This document shows positions 16,926-25,341 of a stretch of DNA of 34,676 nt, piece by piece. This stretch comes from Oscillospiraceae bacterium (GTDB lineage: Bacteria > Bacillota > Clostridia > Oscillospirales > Oscillospiraceae). Where the stretch lies: assembly GCA_024697625.1 (NCBI GenBank), contig JAILFJ010000106.1:1-34676 (forward strand), read 5' to 3'. The notes beneath the pieces are model-generated. The model was not told the DNA's origin. It saw only the letters and a program-made list of their open reading frames with translations, and did no database searches. Every line of letters starts with the position of its first letter. Position 1 is the first letter of the stretch. The position numbers and the translations under genes are program-made.

Positions 16926-17978
16926 TCAGTAAAAGGTCCGGACTTCGGTATCGAAATACCGGTCCAGAAGATAGGGGACGTAGACCCCCTTGTCAGTGAC
17001 CACGCCGGAGATCAGGTGCGGAGGGACCACGTCGAAGGCCGGATAGATCGCGCGGACCCCGGGCAGGCAGTTTGGGATGCCGCGGTAGTTCAGCACCTGT
17101 GCCGGGTCGCGCATCTCGATGACAATATCGTCCTTCGTACGCTTGTCACGGTCAGGAATCCCCGTGACATAGTACGGGATTCCGAAGTGCTTTGCGAGGA
17201 TGGCAATCTGGAAGGAGCCGATCTTGTTTGCAATGTGGCCGTCGCGGGTGATGGTGTCGGCCGCTGACGTGAAGAGGCTGATCTCCTCATTCTGCATTGC
17301 GTAGGCAATCATGTTGTCGGTCAGCACCGTCGTCTCGAAGCCCATCTCGGCAAAGCAGCTTGCCGTAAGCCTCGCTCCCTGCAGATAAGGGCGGGTCTCC
17401 GCACAGTAAACCTGAAAGCTTTTTCCTGTTCTCCGCGCTGCGCGGATCACAGTCCCGATGATGGTCTCTCCGAAGCACTGGGTCAGGATCCTCCCGCCCT
17501 CCGGGATCAGCCCCGCCAGTGCGTCCCCGACAATCTGCATCGTACTGTAGCGTCGGTTGAGAGACTCTACCGTTGCGTCGACAATCGTCTGGACCGGATC
17601 TTCTCCGGCCTCCAGTGCCTTCTCAGCCAGCTTTGCCGCTCGATCGGTGATCTGTGCATAGCGGTTTACCGTGGTGGGGCGCGCATGGGAAAGCGCATCG
17701 GAGGCCTGACGGAGAAACAGGATCTGCTCTTTCTTCGGAGCATTGCGTACCTGCCAGGCGGCAAGCGCCATCCCCATCCCGACAGCGGTATAGGGGCCGG
17801 CGCTCTGTGTCACCATGTCGGCGACCGCCTGCACGACCTCCCTGTAGTCTCTGCACTCAACGAAGCGGATCTCCGTCGGATAGACTCTGCGGTCCAGGAT
17901 CCGTACGGTCCCGTTTTCGTGCCACGCAACGTTTTCATACCGCAGCAGGGTCGGCATTCCCTGATCCATGCGTTCCAT
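16926..17978 (-). CDS. mtnA: S-methyl-5-thioribose-1-phosphate isomerase (or 5-deoxyribose-1-phosphate isomerase)
   Basis: This 350-aa protein of the eIF2B-like isomerase family would convert methylthioribose-1-phosphate to methylthioribulose-1-phosphate in methionine salvage. The two catalytic residues are kept: C168 (ILTQC) and D241 (AADTI), the latter followed by the family 'GHIANKIGS' stretch. It departs from the usual form (ILTHCN around the Cys, GADRI around the Asp), so it is a divergent member. It starts 16 bases after mtnK, so both form an operon. The same enzyme pair can also handle 5-deoxyribose (DrdK/DrdI type). The start at 17978 is preferred, but in-frame ATG codons at residues 4 and 8 are possible. 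Confidence 0.85.
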   Translation of the reverse strand: MERMDQGMPTLLRYENVAWHENGTVRILDRRVYPTEIRFVECRDYREVVQAVADMVTQSAGPYTAVGMGMALAAWQVRNAPKKEQILFLRQASDALSHARPTTVNRYAQITDRAAKLAEKALEAGEDPVQTIVDATVESLNRRYSTMQIVGDALAGLIPEGGRILTQCFGETIIGTVIRAARRTGKSFQVYCAETRPYLQGARLTASCFAEMGFETTVLTDNMIAYAMQNEEISLFTSAADTITRDGHIANKIGSFQIAILAKHFGIPYYVTGIPDRDKRTKDDIVIEMRDPAQVLNYRGIPNCLPGVRAIYPAFDVVPPHLISGVVTDKGVYVPYLLDRYFDTEVRTFY

Positions 17979-17994
17979 AGGTATACTCTCTTTC

Positions 17995-19209
17995 CTATTC
18001 CAGAATCAGCCGGAACAGTCCGGTCAGCTGCGAACCGTTCTGCAGCCTCTCTCGCTGAAGAATCAGCGCGATGCCCAGCTTGATCAGAGCCCGCTCCATC
18101 GGAATGCGCAATTCCGGGTCTCGCACGGAGCTGATCTCCCAGACCTTCGAGTCCCCGACGGTACGGCGGATGATCTCGGTCCCGGCATAGCCGACCGAGT
18201 CGGCCATCACCGCGTCAAGCCAGAAGCTGCGAAAAGCCGGGTTTCGATACAGTGGGAGCGTGACCGTCTCATCGTATTTCTGTCTCAGCTTCTCACGGGT
18301 TCTGTCAAAGGTCTCGGCGATCACACGTTCCAGCAGCGGGATTGCCTTTTCGCAGGCAGCATCTCCTCTTCCTGCAAACGCCTTGTTGGCCCAGGCGAAG
18401 ATGAGATTTCCTGTGACGTTGCCGATATCATAGCCCATGGGCCCATAGAAAGCAAACTCCGGATCCAGCACTTTGATTCCGGCCTCATTTGCAAAGATCG
18501 ACCCTGTATGCAGATCTCCGTGAATCAGAGCCTGTGCATGGTTCATGAAGTTCAGCCGGAGCTTGCCGACCTCGGCCTGCAGCTCGAAGTTGTCATACAG
18601 AAAGCGCTGTACGAAGTCCTCATTTCCGGGCGTAATGATGTTGCGGCCTTTATAGTCGTAATACGGCTCGGTCAGCACCAGATCTTCCGTGATCCTGCAG
18701 AGCTCCGGGTTGGTGTAGAACCGGACCCGCCGCTTCTTCTCTTCCGCATCCAGAGCCAGATCGGAGGTAGGCAGAAGCGTGTCTGCCAGAAAAGAAGAGA
18801 TGTTTTCGCTCAGATGGAGATAGATCCGGTTCGCTGCCAGTTCCTTTCGCAGATTTCCGTAGGCGGAGACATCTTCCATTGCGGTCGCAGACATGATTTC
18901 ATCATAGCAGAATATTTTCGGGACAAGGCCGGGCGCAAGTTCGCCCTCCAGCTTCAGCATGGCAGCTTCAATTCTGCTGCGGCCGGGATCCAGCGGTCTG
19001 CCCGAGGAGCGCAGCAGGCGGTCTGCCTGTTTGACAATCAGCGAACGGCCGTCCGCAGCCGAGCGGATCCGGAACACATAATTGATATTTCCGTCTCCGA
19101 TCTCCTCACATACGGTTTCCTCCCCCGGTGCAAAGTGATGCAGTACCTCCACCGCATAGCGCTGCACATCCTCGGGTTTCATCAGGAAGAAACTCCTGAA
19201 ATCCTTCAT
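17995..19209 (-). CDS. mtnK: Methylthioribose kinase
   Basis: This 404-aa kinase phosphorylates 5-methylthioribose with ATP, the step before MtnA in methionine salvage. It has the aminoglycoside-phosphotransferase-like kinase fold: an N-terminal ATP-binding lobe with 'GDGNINYVFRI' near residues 38-48, the catalytic loop H230-G-D232-L-H234 (HGDLHTGSIF), and the metal-binding 'DPEFAFYGPMGYDIGN' stretch about 20 residues later, all characteristic of MtnK. GGAGG lies six bases before the ATG. The hybrid kinase gene ends only 49 bases upstream on the same strand with no clear terminator, so co-transcription is possible. The DrdK-like 5-deoxyribose kinase function is an alternative. Confidence 0.92.
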   Translation of the reverse strand: MKDFRSFFLMKPEDVQRYAVEVLHHFAPGEETVCEEIGDGNINYVFRIRSAADGRSLIVKQADRLLRSSGRPLDPGRSRIEAAMLKLEGELAPGLVPKIFCYDEIMSATAMEDVSAYGNLRKELAANRIYLHLSENISSFLADTLLPTSDLALDAEEKKRRVRFYTNPELCRITEDLVLTEPYYDYKGRNIITPGNEDFVQRFLYDNFELQAEVGKLRLNFMNHAQALIHGDLHTGSIFANEAGIKVLDPEFAFYGPMGYDIGNVTGNLIFAWANKAFAGRGDAACEKAIPLLERVIAETFDRTREKLRQKYDETVTLPLYRNPAFRSFWLDAVMADSVGYAGTEIIRRTVGDSKVWEISSVRDPELRIPMERALIKLGIALILQRERLQNGSQLTGLFRLILE

Positions 19210-19258
19210 GGAACACCTCCGTCCATACTTCCCGGACCGGCCTTTTTTTCGCAGCAGT

Positions 19259-22099
19259 TCACCGGCAGCACTCGTAAATCAGTTCTCCGAGTGTCTGATA
19301 CAGCTGCTCCGGTTCTACGGGTTTACTCAGATGGGCATTCATCCCCACCTGCAGGGAGCGCTGCACATCCTCGTCAAAGGCATTTGCTGTCAGGGCTATG
19401 ATGGGGATTGTTTTCGCGTCCGTTCTGTCCAGCGCGCGGATCGCCGCCGCTGCTTCCAGCCCGTCCATCACCGGCATCCGGATATCCATCAGGATTGCGG
19501 AATAGGTACCGGCTTCGCTGTCCTGAAACATCTCAACCGCGATTTTTCCGTTCTCTGCGTGATCGGCGCAGACCTCTTCCATGTCCAGGATATCCGTCAT
19601 GATCTCGGCGTTGAGCTCGATGTCCTCCGCCAACAGCACACGGTGTCCGGCCAGCTCCGCACGCTGCTTTTCCCTGATGAGCCCCGGATGATTGCCGTGA
19701 CGGGCAATTCTTTCAAACTCCGCCATCACAGCGGAGGCGAAGAGAGGCTTTGCAACGAAGCTGTCGATGCCGGCCTGCAGAGCCTCCTCCCGGATCTCAT
19801 CCCAGCTGTATGCCGTGAGGAGAATCACTGTATTCTCGCAGCCATAGAGCTTCCGGATCTGCCTTGCCGTCTCCAGGCCGTCCATCTCCGGCATTCTCCA
19901 GTCCAGCAGGACCAGGTTGTAGGGTTCCTGCTTTGCTGCCTGCAGCTCCATCATCTGCAGCGCCTCCCTGCCGCCTGTACAAAGATCGGTTCGGATCCCC
20001 GCTTCACTGAGGGTCACTCTCGCATGTTCCGCAGCGAATTCCTCATCGTCAACGACCAGCACGTTCATCCGGCTGCAGTCGACACGGCCGTCTCTCTCGT
20101 TTTCCCTGCCTTCGCTGTTTCTCAGTGTGATCACAACCGTGAACTCGGTTCCTGCCCCCTTCTCGGATTCCACCGAGATCGTGCCGTTCATCATCTCCAC
20201 AATGCTCTTTGTGATTGCCATGCCGAGGCCGGTGCTGCCGTATTTGTTCTTCCGGCTGCTGTCCTCCTGCGAAAAAGCCTCGAAGATCTTCGGCAGGTAT
20301 TCCGGATCCATGCCGATTCCCGTATCTCTGACACGGAAGCGCAGCGTCGACTTGTCTTCAAACGCAGCCGTCTGCTCCACACTCAGTGTGACGCGCCCGG
20401 GGGCTTCGGTGAATTTGATGGCGTTCGAGAGGATGTTGATCAGCACTTCCTTCAGTTTGGTATCGTCGCCGATATAGTGGCTGTTCACGCGGTTCAGTAC
20501 CCGGCACTCATAGACAAGCCCCTTGTCGCTGCACTGGGACATGACCATGGTGTTGATCTGCTCCAGCATATCGCTGAAGGAGAACTCTTCCTGTCTCAGC
20601 ACGATTCTGCCGGCTTCAATACGGCTCATATCCAGGATGTCGTTGATGAGTCCCAGCAGATGGCGGGCGCTTTTACCGATTTTCTCCAGATATTCTTTCG
20701 TGTGTTCACCCAGCACCTCATCATGCAGCGCCAGATTATTCAGGCCGATGATGGCGTTCATCGGGGTTCGGATCTCGTGGCTCATATTCGACAGGAAGGC
20801 CGTCTTTGCAAGGTTCGCCTCCTCCGCCATGGCCAGGGCCTCGACCAGAGCCTCGTTCTTTGCCATCGTCTCGCGCATCTCGGTGTCGATCTCGGTGAAA
20901 CCGACGCCAACCGCGTGTACGGTATGATCGTCCCTCTCTTCCGCACGGCGGACACCCGCCATTCGGATCATTTCATAGTATTCCCTGCCCTCACGTTCTG
21001 CCAGATAACGGTAGGCAATGATATTTTTGTCTGAAAGCGCTCTCCGGACACTGTCCGGATCGATAAAGCGCAGAAAGCCTTCCCGGTATCCCTCTGTCAC
21101 GCAGTGTTCGGCATACCAGGTAAAGCGCTCCAGATACGGAAAATGAACGCTCTGAGGGGTCTGTTCCCTGTCACCGGGGTCGGCACGGTAGCACACACCG
21201 TCGTTCTCATCCAGATTGACATGGTACACGCTGCGGTAGTCCGATGCCATGGCATTGATCATATTGTTCGCCTGGGTGTCGATATGGCTGACGTGCTGGC
21301 GGAGGTCGTTGCGAAGTCTGGAGATCTTCTCCCCCATCTTCAGTATGCTGTCGTCCTGCAGGTCGAACAAGCTCGTTGTCGCCGCATCGTTTACCGTCTC
21401 TCCCGTCAGCTCTTCCATGTCATTGACCAGGTCGCTGAGATTGCGGTTGATCTCTTTGATCATGTTCCCGTAATGGCGGTTCAGGGACAGCAGAAGGACG
21501 ATGCCGATTCCCAGGAACATCGCGCAGGCCAGCAGAATCGTCCTTGTATTCCGGTTGAGCTGTCCTTCATACCACGTCGCATCAAAGTCCACAGTGACCA
21601 CCCCCGCCACCTCTCCGGCAGAGTTGAACACCGGGCTGTATGCGCTGTAAAAGCATCCCCAGGCATCCTCGTACGGTTTATCATCTGCGGCTGCTTCCCC
21701 CTGGCTGGCACGGTACAGCGCGTCAGTGTAGGCCACAGGAGCGCCGAATTCCGCCGGAGCGACCGGATCCGAGTCGATCCCGAAGCTGAAACTTCCGTCC
21801 TCCTCTGCCCGAACATAATAGATATACTCCAGCCTGATATTATCCCTGAAGTGCTCCAGCGTGTTCATGACAGCCTCATATTCCGGCGTCCCCTGATCCT
21901 CCCCACGCAGGTGTTCGAGCACGTCCCCGTCCAGCGCAGCTGCCGCACAGTTGGCCACGTCCAGCATGCGTGCGTCGATCTGAATCTTCATGGCATTGCG
22001 GGCCTGCCGCATCAGCACGAAGCCCAGCAGAAGATTTGTTGACAGCATGAATACAGCGGCAAACACAATGTATTTGATTCTTGTCTTCTGACTCTTCAT
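19259..22099 (-). CDS. Hybrid sensor histidine kinase with two receiver domains
   Basis: This 946-aa membrane sensor has a membrane segment at 8-30, an extracellular Cache-like region (about 31-185), and a second membrane segment at 187-206. A cytoplasmic linker and a PAS-like region (about 270-400) follow. The HisKA phospho-acceptor is H441 (SHEIRTP), and the ATPase domain carries 'NILSNAIKFT' and 'GSTGLGM' boxes. Two receiver domains hold acceptors D733 (LLDWRMP) and D872 (LMDIRMP). No DNA-binding domain or separate response regulator is present, so its output is unclear. The start at 22099 has GAGGT eight bases upstream; the frame stays open to 22273 without a ribosome site. It is divergent from sngA, and mtnK follows it closely. 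Confidence 0.95.
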   Translation of the reverse strand: MKSQKTRIKYIVFAAVFMLSTNLLLGFVLMRQARNAMKIQIDARMLDVANCAAAALDGDVLEHLRGEDQGTPEYEAVMNTLEHFRDNIRLEYIYYVRAEEDGSFSFGIDSDPVAPAEFGAPVAYTDALYRASQGEAAADDKPYEDAWGCFYSAYSPVFNSAGEVAGVVTVDFDATWYEGQLNRNTRTILLACAMFLGIGIVLLLSLNRHYGNMIKEINRNLSDLVNDMEELTGETVNDAATTSLFDLQDDSILKMGEKISRLRNDLRQHVSHIDTQANNMINAMASDYRSVYHVNLDENDGVCYRADPGDREQTPQSVHFPYLERFTWYAEHCVTEGYREGFLRFIDPDSVRRALSDKNIIAYRYLAEREGREYYEMIRMAGVRRAEERDDHTVHAVGVGFTEIDTEMRETMAKNEALVEALAMAEEANLAKTAFLSNMSHEIRTPMNAIIGLNNLALHDEVLGEHTKEYLEKIGKSARHLLGLINDILDMSRIEAGRIVLRQEEFSFSDMLEQINTMVMSQCSDKGLVYECRVLNRVNSHYIGDDTKLKEVLINILSNAIKFTEAPGRVTLSVEQTAAFEDKSTLRFRVRDTGIGMDPEYLPKIFEAFSQEDSSRKNKYGSTGLGMAITKSIVEMMNGTISVESEKGAGTEFTVVITLRNSEGRENERDGRVDCSRMNVLVVDDEEFAAEHARVTLSEAGIRTDLCTGGREALQMMELQAAKQEPYNLVLLDWRMPEMDGLETARQIRKLYGCENTVILLTAYSWDEIREEALQAGIDSFVAKPLFASAVMAEFERIARHGNHPGLIREKQRAELAGHRVLLAEDIELNAEIMTDILDMEEVCADHAENGKIAVEMFQDSEAGTYSAILMDIRMPVMDGLEAAAAIRALDRTDAKTIPIIALTANAFDEDVQRSLQVGMNAHLSKPVEPEQLYQTLGELIYECCR

Positions 22100-22151
22100 G
22101 GCATGGACCTCACGATTCTGTCTGTATCCCGTTCTTCCCCGCTCTTCAATG

Positions 22152-22180
22152 ATAATAACATTTTCGCCACCGCTTGACAA
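22152..22180 (-). promoter_or_regulatory. Promoter of the hybrid sensor kinase
   Basis: On the minus strand TTGTCA (22180-22175), a 17-base spacer and TATTAT (22157-22152) fit sigma-A well. Transcription would start near 22145, about 46 bases before the kinase ATG. This supports the shorter start of the kinase. Confidence 0.65.
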
Positions 22181-22193
22181 TACGAAAGTATAC

Positions 22194-22221
22194 TTGATTT
22201 CGCAACTGAATGTGATATACT
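22194..22221 (+). promoter_or_regulatory. Promoter of the sngABC (Shango) operon
   Basis: TTGATT (22194-22199), a 16-base spacer and TATACT (22216-22221), with TG four bases before the -10 box. The start of transcription would be near 22228, 44 bases before the sngA ATG at 22272. It lies 14 bases from the divergent kinase promoter, so one bound regulator could affect both. Confidence 0.6.
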
Positions 22222-22271
22222 TTTCACGCCCTGCAATCAGTGATGCATTCATCGGAAACGAGGTGAGCCCC

Positions 22272-24020
22272 ATGGCGTTCTCAGGGTCAACGGCCTATAC
22301 CGCTTCCCCGCATGGGGCTGATATCATTCTGGATTCGCAGCAGTCTGCTCCCGGAGAAAGCTTTCGGGACACTCCGCTTTCCTTCACTGGCCGGGATCAC
22401 CGGCCGCAGGATGCGTCTGTTCCGGAGCGCCTGCGGGAGATGTGCCGGCTGTATCAGTACGGACGGGAGTCGTCCGAAGCCAGAGCGGACAATTTTTACA
22501 GGCAGGCTGTTTTCATGCAGGACTACGAGGACGACACGCCGTGGTCGGGAAGCTTTGACTGCTACTTTCCCACTTATCACGATCTGAGCCTGCCTCAGCT
22601 TCGCGGATATTTCGGCTGGCGTACGCAGGTGCGCAGAGGGGTCTTTCATCCGATTGCCGCATCCGCCGCCTATCTCTATCTCTATGAGCTTCTCAACGGG
22701 ATAGGAACCGCTTCGCCGGAGGATGGGCTGCATAAGCTTTCGTCATTTGAATCCGGCTTTTTGGACTCCGGTATCGGGGATCCGCGGATCCGGAGGAATC
22801 TGCGCCGCTGGATGCTGGAATATGCCGTGCTGAACGATCTTCCCCCGGCGCTGACAAGGCAGGTTGCCGATCCGGCCATGCTCAGGACGGACGAGGCGCT
22901 CACAGCCTTGCAGAACCCCGAGGCATTTTCCGATGAAGAGGTCTTCTCAGCCCTCTGTATCTTTGCCGGTGAAAAGCAGGCCAGGTCGCCGGTAATCACG
23001 CTCGATCCTGTGCGCGGTATGCATCTTTTCAGCGAGGTCTGGCGCCTGTCCCAGATCTGGTGCCGGCAGGGAAAGGATCTCTTTACGCTGTGCTTCGGCG
23101 AGCAGACCACGCGCGGCTGGTATCCTCTCTCCAACGCGGTGTACTGTCGGAAATCCAGACTGCAGCCCAGAGAATACAGGCTCAGCGACTGCCGCTCCTA
23201 CCGCTGCATTGGCGGAAGCTGGCAGGTGACGTCTTACGAAAAACTGTCCTTTGACCGAGGGCGGTTTCAGGGCTTTCTGCACGAGACAGATGCGCGTCTG
23301 CGCCGCTATCTGAAAACGGGACACTATCTCCGGGAGAATACAGCGGACGCCTGGATCATCCCCTGGATTGAAGCCGTGATCGAAGACGACAGGAAAGCGG
23401 AAGCAGAAGCGGCAAAGCCAAGGATAACGATCGACCTGTCCGGTCTGGACCGAATACGCAGAGACTCTGACATCACAAGAGACCGTCTCCTCGTCGAGAC
23501 GGACCGGGAGGATCCTTCTGAGACCGGGAAGCGCAGCAGGTCCGAAGCAGCCCGGACCGGCAGCAGAACGGCCGCCCCGTCTGAAAGAATCGAAAGCGGC
23601 TCGGCAGGTGAAGCGGACAGAGAAGCCGCAGATTCTCCGGAGGACGGGCTGGCTTCGGAGATCTGGCTGTCTTCGGAGGACAGGTCAGCTGCGGAGGATG
23701 CTCCGACTGCGTGGTACACTCCGTCTGCAGAACAGGCCTCGGTCGCCGCCTGTACTGCCGGGTTGGAACCTGCGTCAGCCGAGCTGCCCCTGGATGACAC
23801 GCATCTGCGTATTCTCCGTGCACTGCTGCTGGGGCAGGGCGCTTCGGAGCTGATCGCTTCCGCGCATCTGATGCCTGCCGTTGTGGCAGATTGCATCAAC
23901 GAGGCGCTTTATGACGAAATCGGCGACAGTGTGCTGCTCTGCGAGGAGGATCAGCTGATTCTCGTCGGAGACTATATTGAAGATCTTAAACAGATACTGG
24001 GAGGAAGCAGCCATGGATGA
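22272..24020 (+). CDS. sngA: Shango component A: TerB_N/TerB_C domain protein
   Basis: This 582-aa protein carries a TerB_N domain at about residues 50-150 (the 'YFPTYHDLSLPQLRGYF' motif begins at 98, then WRTQVRRG and YLYLYELLNGIG). A middle helical region (150-400) follows, then a low-complexity linker rich in Ser, Glu, Ala and Arg (about 410-515) and a TerB_C-like end (515-580). The start at 22272 has GAGGTG six bases upstream; the frame runs open upstream to 22098 but lies then under the promoter. It overlaps the next gene by eight bases. The trio of TerB protein, ATPase and helicase is the composition of the Shango anti-phage system. Its molecular role is not known; the TerB domains may sense or scaffold. 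Confidence 0.82.
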   Translation: MAFSGSTAYTASPHGADIILDSQQSAPGESFRDTPLSFTGRDHRPQDASVPERLREMCRLYQYGRESSEARADNFYRQAVFMQDYEDDTPWSGSFDCYFPTYHDLSLPQLRGYFGWRTQVRRGVFHPIAASAAYLYLYELLNGIGTASPEDGLHKLSSFESGFLDSGIGDPRIRRNLRRWMLEYAVLNDLPPALTRQVADPAMLRTDEALTALQNPEAFSDEEVFSALCIFAGEKQARSPVITLDPVRGMHLFSEVWRLSQIWCRQGKDLFTLCFGEQTTRGWYPLSNAVYCRKSRLQPREYRLSDCRSYRCIGGSWQVTSYEKLSFDRGRFQGFLHETDARLRRYLKTGHYLRENTADAWIIPWIEAVIEDDRKAEAEAAKPRITIDLSGLDRIRRDSDITRDRLLVETDREDPSETGKRSRSEAARTGSRTAAPSERIESGSAGEADREAADSPEDGLASEIWLSSEDRSAAEDAPTAWYTPSAEQASVAACTAGLEPASAELPLDDTHLRILRALLLGQGASELIASAHLMPAVVADCINEALYDEIGDSVLLCEEDQLILVGDYIEDLKQILGGSSHG

Positions 24021-25341
24021 GCACAGAAAAGTACCGAAAAGGATCTCTCAGGCGGTGCTGAATTCCCTGAAGGGCGGCGTCGTACCCCGTATCGGCCTGC
24101 CCTATATCACAGTCGGCCGCAAAAGTGAGATTGAAGCCATTCTGCACGATGTGGATATCATTGCAGACGGCGGCGCGTCCTTCCGTTTCATTGTCGGGCG
24201 CTATGGCAGCGGCAAGAGCTTTCTGCTTCAGGCGGTACGCAACTACGTGATGGACCGGGGCTTTATTGTGGCGGACGCCGATCTCTCACCGGAGCGCCGC
24301 CTCCACGGGACGAAGGGTCAGGGTCTTGCCACCTACCGGGAGCTGATCTCGAATCTCTCCACCAGGACGAAGCCGGAAGGCGGAGCTCTGACGCTGATTC
24401 TGGATCGCTGGATCAGCGCCGTACAGAACGAAGCCATGCAGGAAACCGGACTTGCGCCCGGGGATCCCGGCTTTGAAGCCGCAACAGACCGACGGATCTA
24501 TGCCGTGACTGCCTCGGTCAGTGAGCTGGTTCACGGATTTGAATTCGGAAGGCTCCTGTCCTCCTACTACCGTGCCTATGTCAGCGGCGATGATGAGACA
24601 AAGGCCTGTGTTGTGCGCTGGTTCCGCGGCGAGTATTCGACGAGAAGCGAAGCCAGAGAAGCTCTGGGGGTCAACATCATCATTACGGATGAGAACTGGT
24701 ATGACTATCTGAAGCTCTTTGCCGGCTTCTTTCGTCTGGCAGGTTATGCCGGGATGTTCGTCATGATTGACGAGCTGGTGAACATCTATAAAATCCCCAA
24801 TTCCATTACCCGTCAGTATAACTATGAGAAACTGCTGACCATGTATAACGACGGTCTCCAGGGAAAGGCGAGGTATCTCGGCATCCTTATGGGAGCAACC
24901 CCGCAGGCGCTGGAGGACAGGCGGCGCGGGATCTACAGCTATGAAGCGCTTCGCTCCCGTCTGGCAGAAGGCCGCTTCTCCAGGCCCGGAGCCAGAGACC
25001 TCCTGGCCCCGGTGATTCGTCTCGATCCGCTGACGCCCGAGGAGATGCTGGTTCTCTGCGAGAAGCTTTCAGAGATGCACGCGGGGCTCTACGGTTACGC
25101 CCGAAGCCTTACGACAGACGACCTTGCCGGTTTCATTCGGATCGAATACAGCCGCATCGGGGCTGATCAGAACATCACTCCGCGCGAGATCATCCGGGAT
25201 TTCATCGAGCTGCTGGATCTCCTGTATCAGCATCCTGAGATGGACATCGCTTCGCTGCTGGAATCCGAAGAATTCAGTTATGCAAAATCCGAAGCCGTTT
25301 CCGATGAGACGGATAACGGCTTCATGGAGTTCACGATATGA
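24013..25341 (+). CDS. sngB: Shango component B: P-loop ATPase (DUF2791/BrxD-like)
   Basis: This 442-aa protein is an AAA-like ATPase of the DUF2791 group, related to BrxD of BREX systems. Walker A is G62-RYGSGKS69, Walker B ends in D253-E254 (FVMIDEL), and a sensor-like 'GILMGATPQ' follows about 45 residues later. The family 'LSPERRLHGTKGQGLATYREL' type region is near residues 85-110. The start at 24013 has GGGAGGA seven bases upstream and overlaps sngA; an in-frame ATG at 23977 lacks such a site. It overlaps sngC by four bases (ATGA). It probably couples ATP hydrolysis to loading or control of the SngC helicase on phage DNA (inference from BrxD/helicase pairing). Confidence 0.85.
   Translation: MDEHRKVPKRISQAVLNSLKGGVVPRIGLPYITVGRKSEIEAILHDVDIIADGGASFRFIVGRYGSGKSFLLQAVRNYVMDRGFIVADADLSPERRLHGTKGQGLATYRELISNLSTRTKPEGGALTLILDRWISAVQNEAMQETGLAPGDPGFEAATDRRIYAVTASVSELVHGFEFGRLLSSYYRAYVSGDDETKACVVRWFRGEYSTRSEAREALGVNIIITDENWYDYLKLFAGFFRLAGYAGMFVMIDELVNIYKIPNSITRQYNYEKLLTMYNDGLQGKARYLGILMGATPQALEDRRRGIYSYEALRSRLAEGRFSRPGARDLLAPVIRLDPLTPEEMLVLCEKLSEMHAGLYGYARSLTTDDLAGFIRIEYSRIGADQNITPREIIRDFIELLDLLYQHPEMDIASLLESEEFSYAKSEAVSDETDNGFMEFTI

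Noticed and set aside
22098..22271. Longer start for sngA at 22098 (and for the kinase at 22273)
   Set aside because: Both extensions cross the shared promoter region and have no ribosome site, while the internal starts at 22272 and 22099 each have GAGG-type sites at proper distance.
22272..24020. Tellurite resistance gene
   Set aside because: TerB_N/TerB_C domains are present, but no TerA, TerC, TerD or TerZ genes accompany them.
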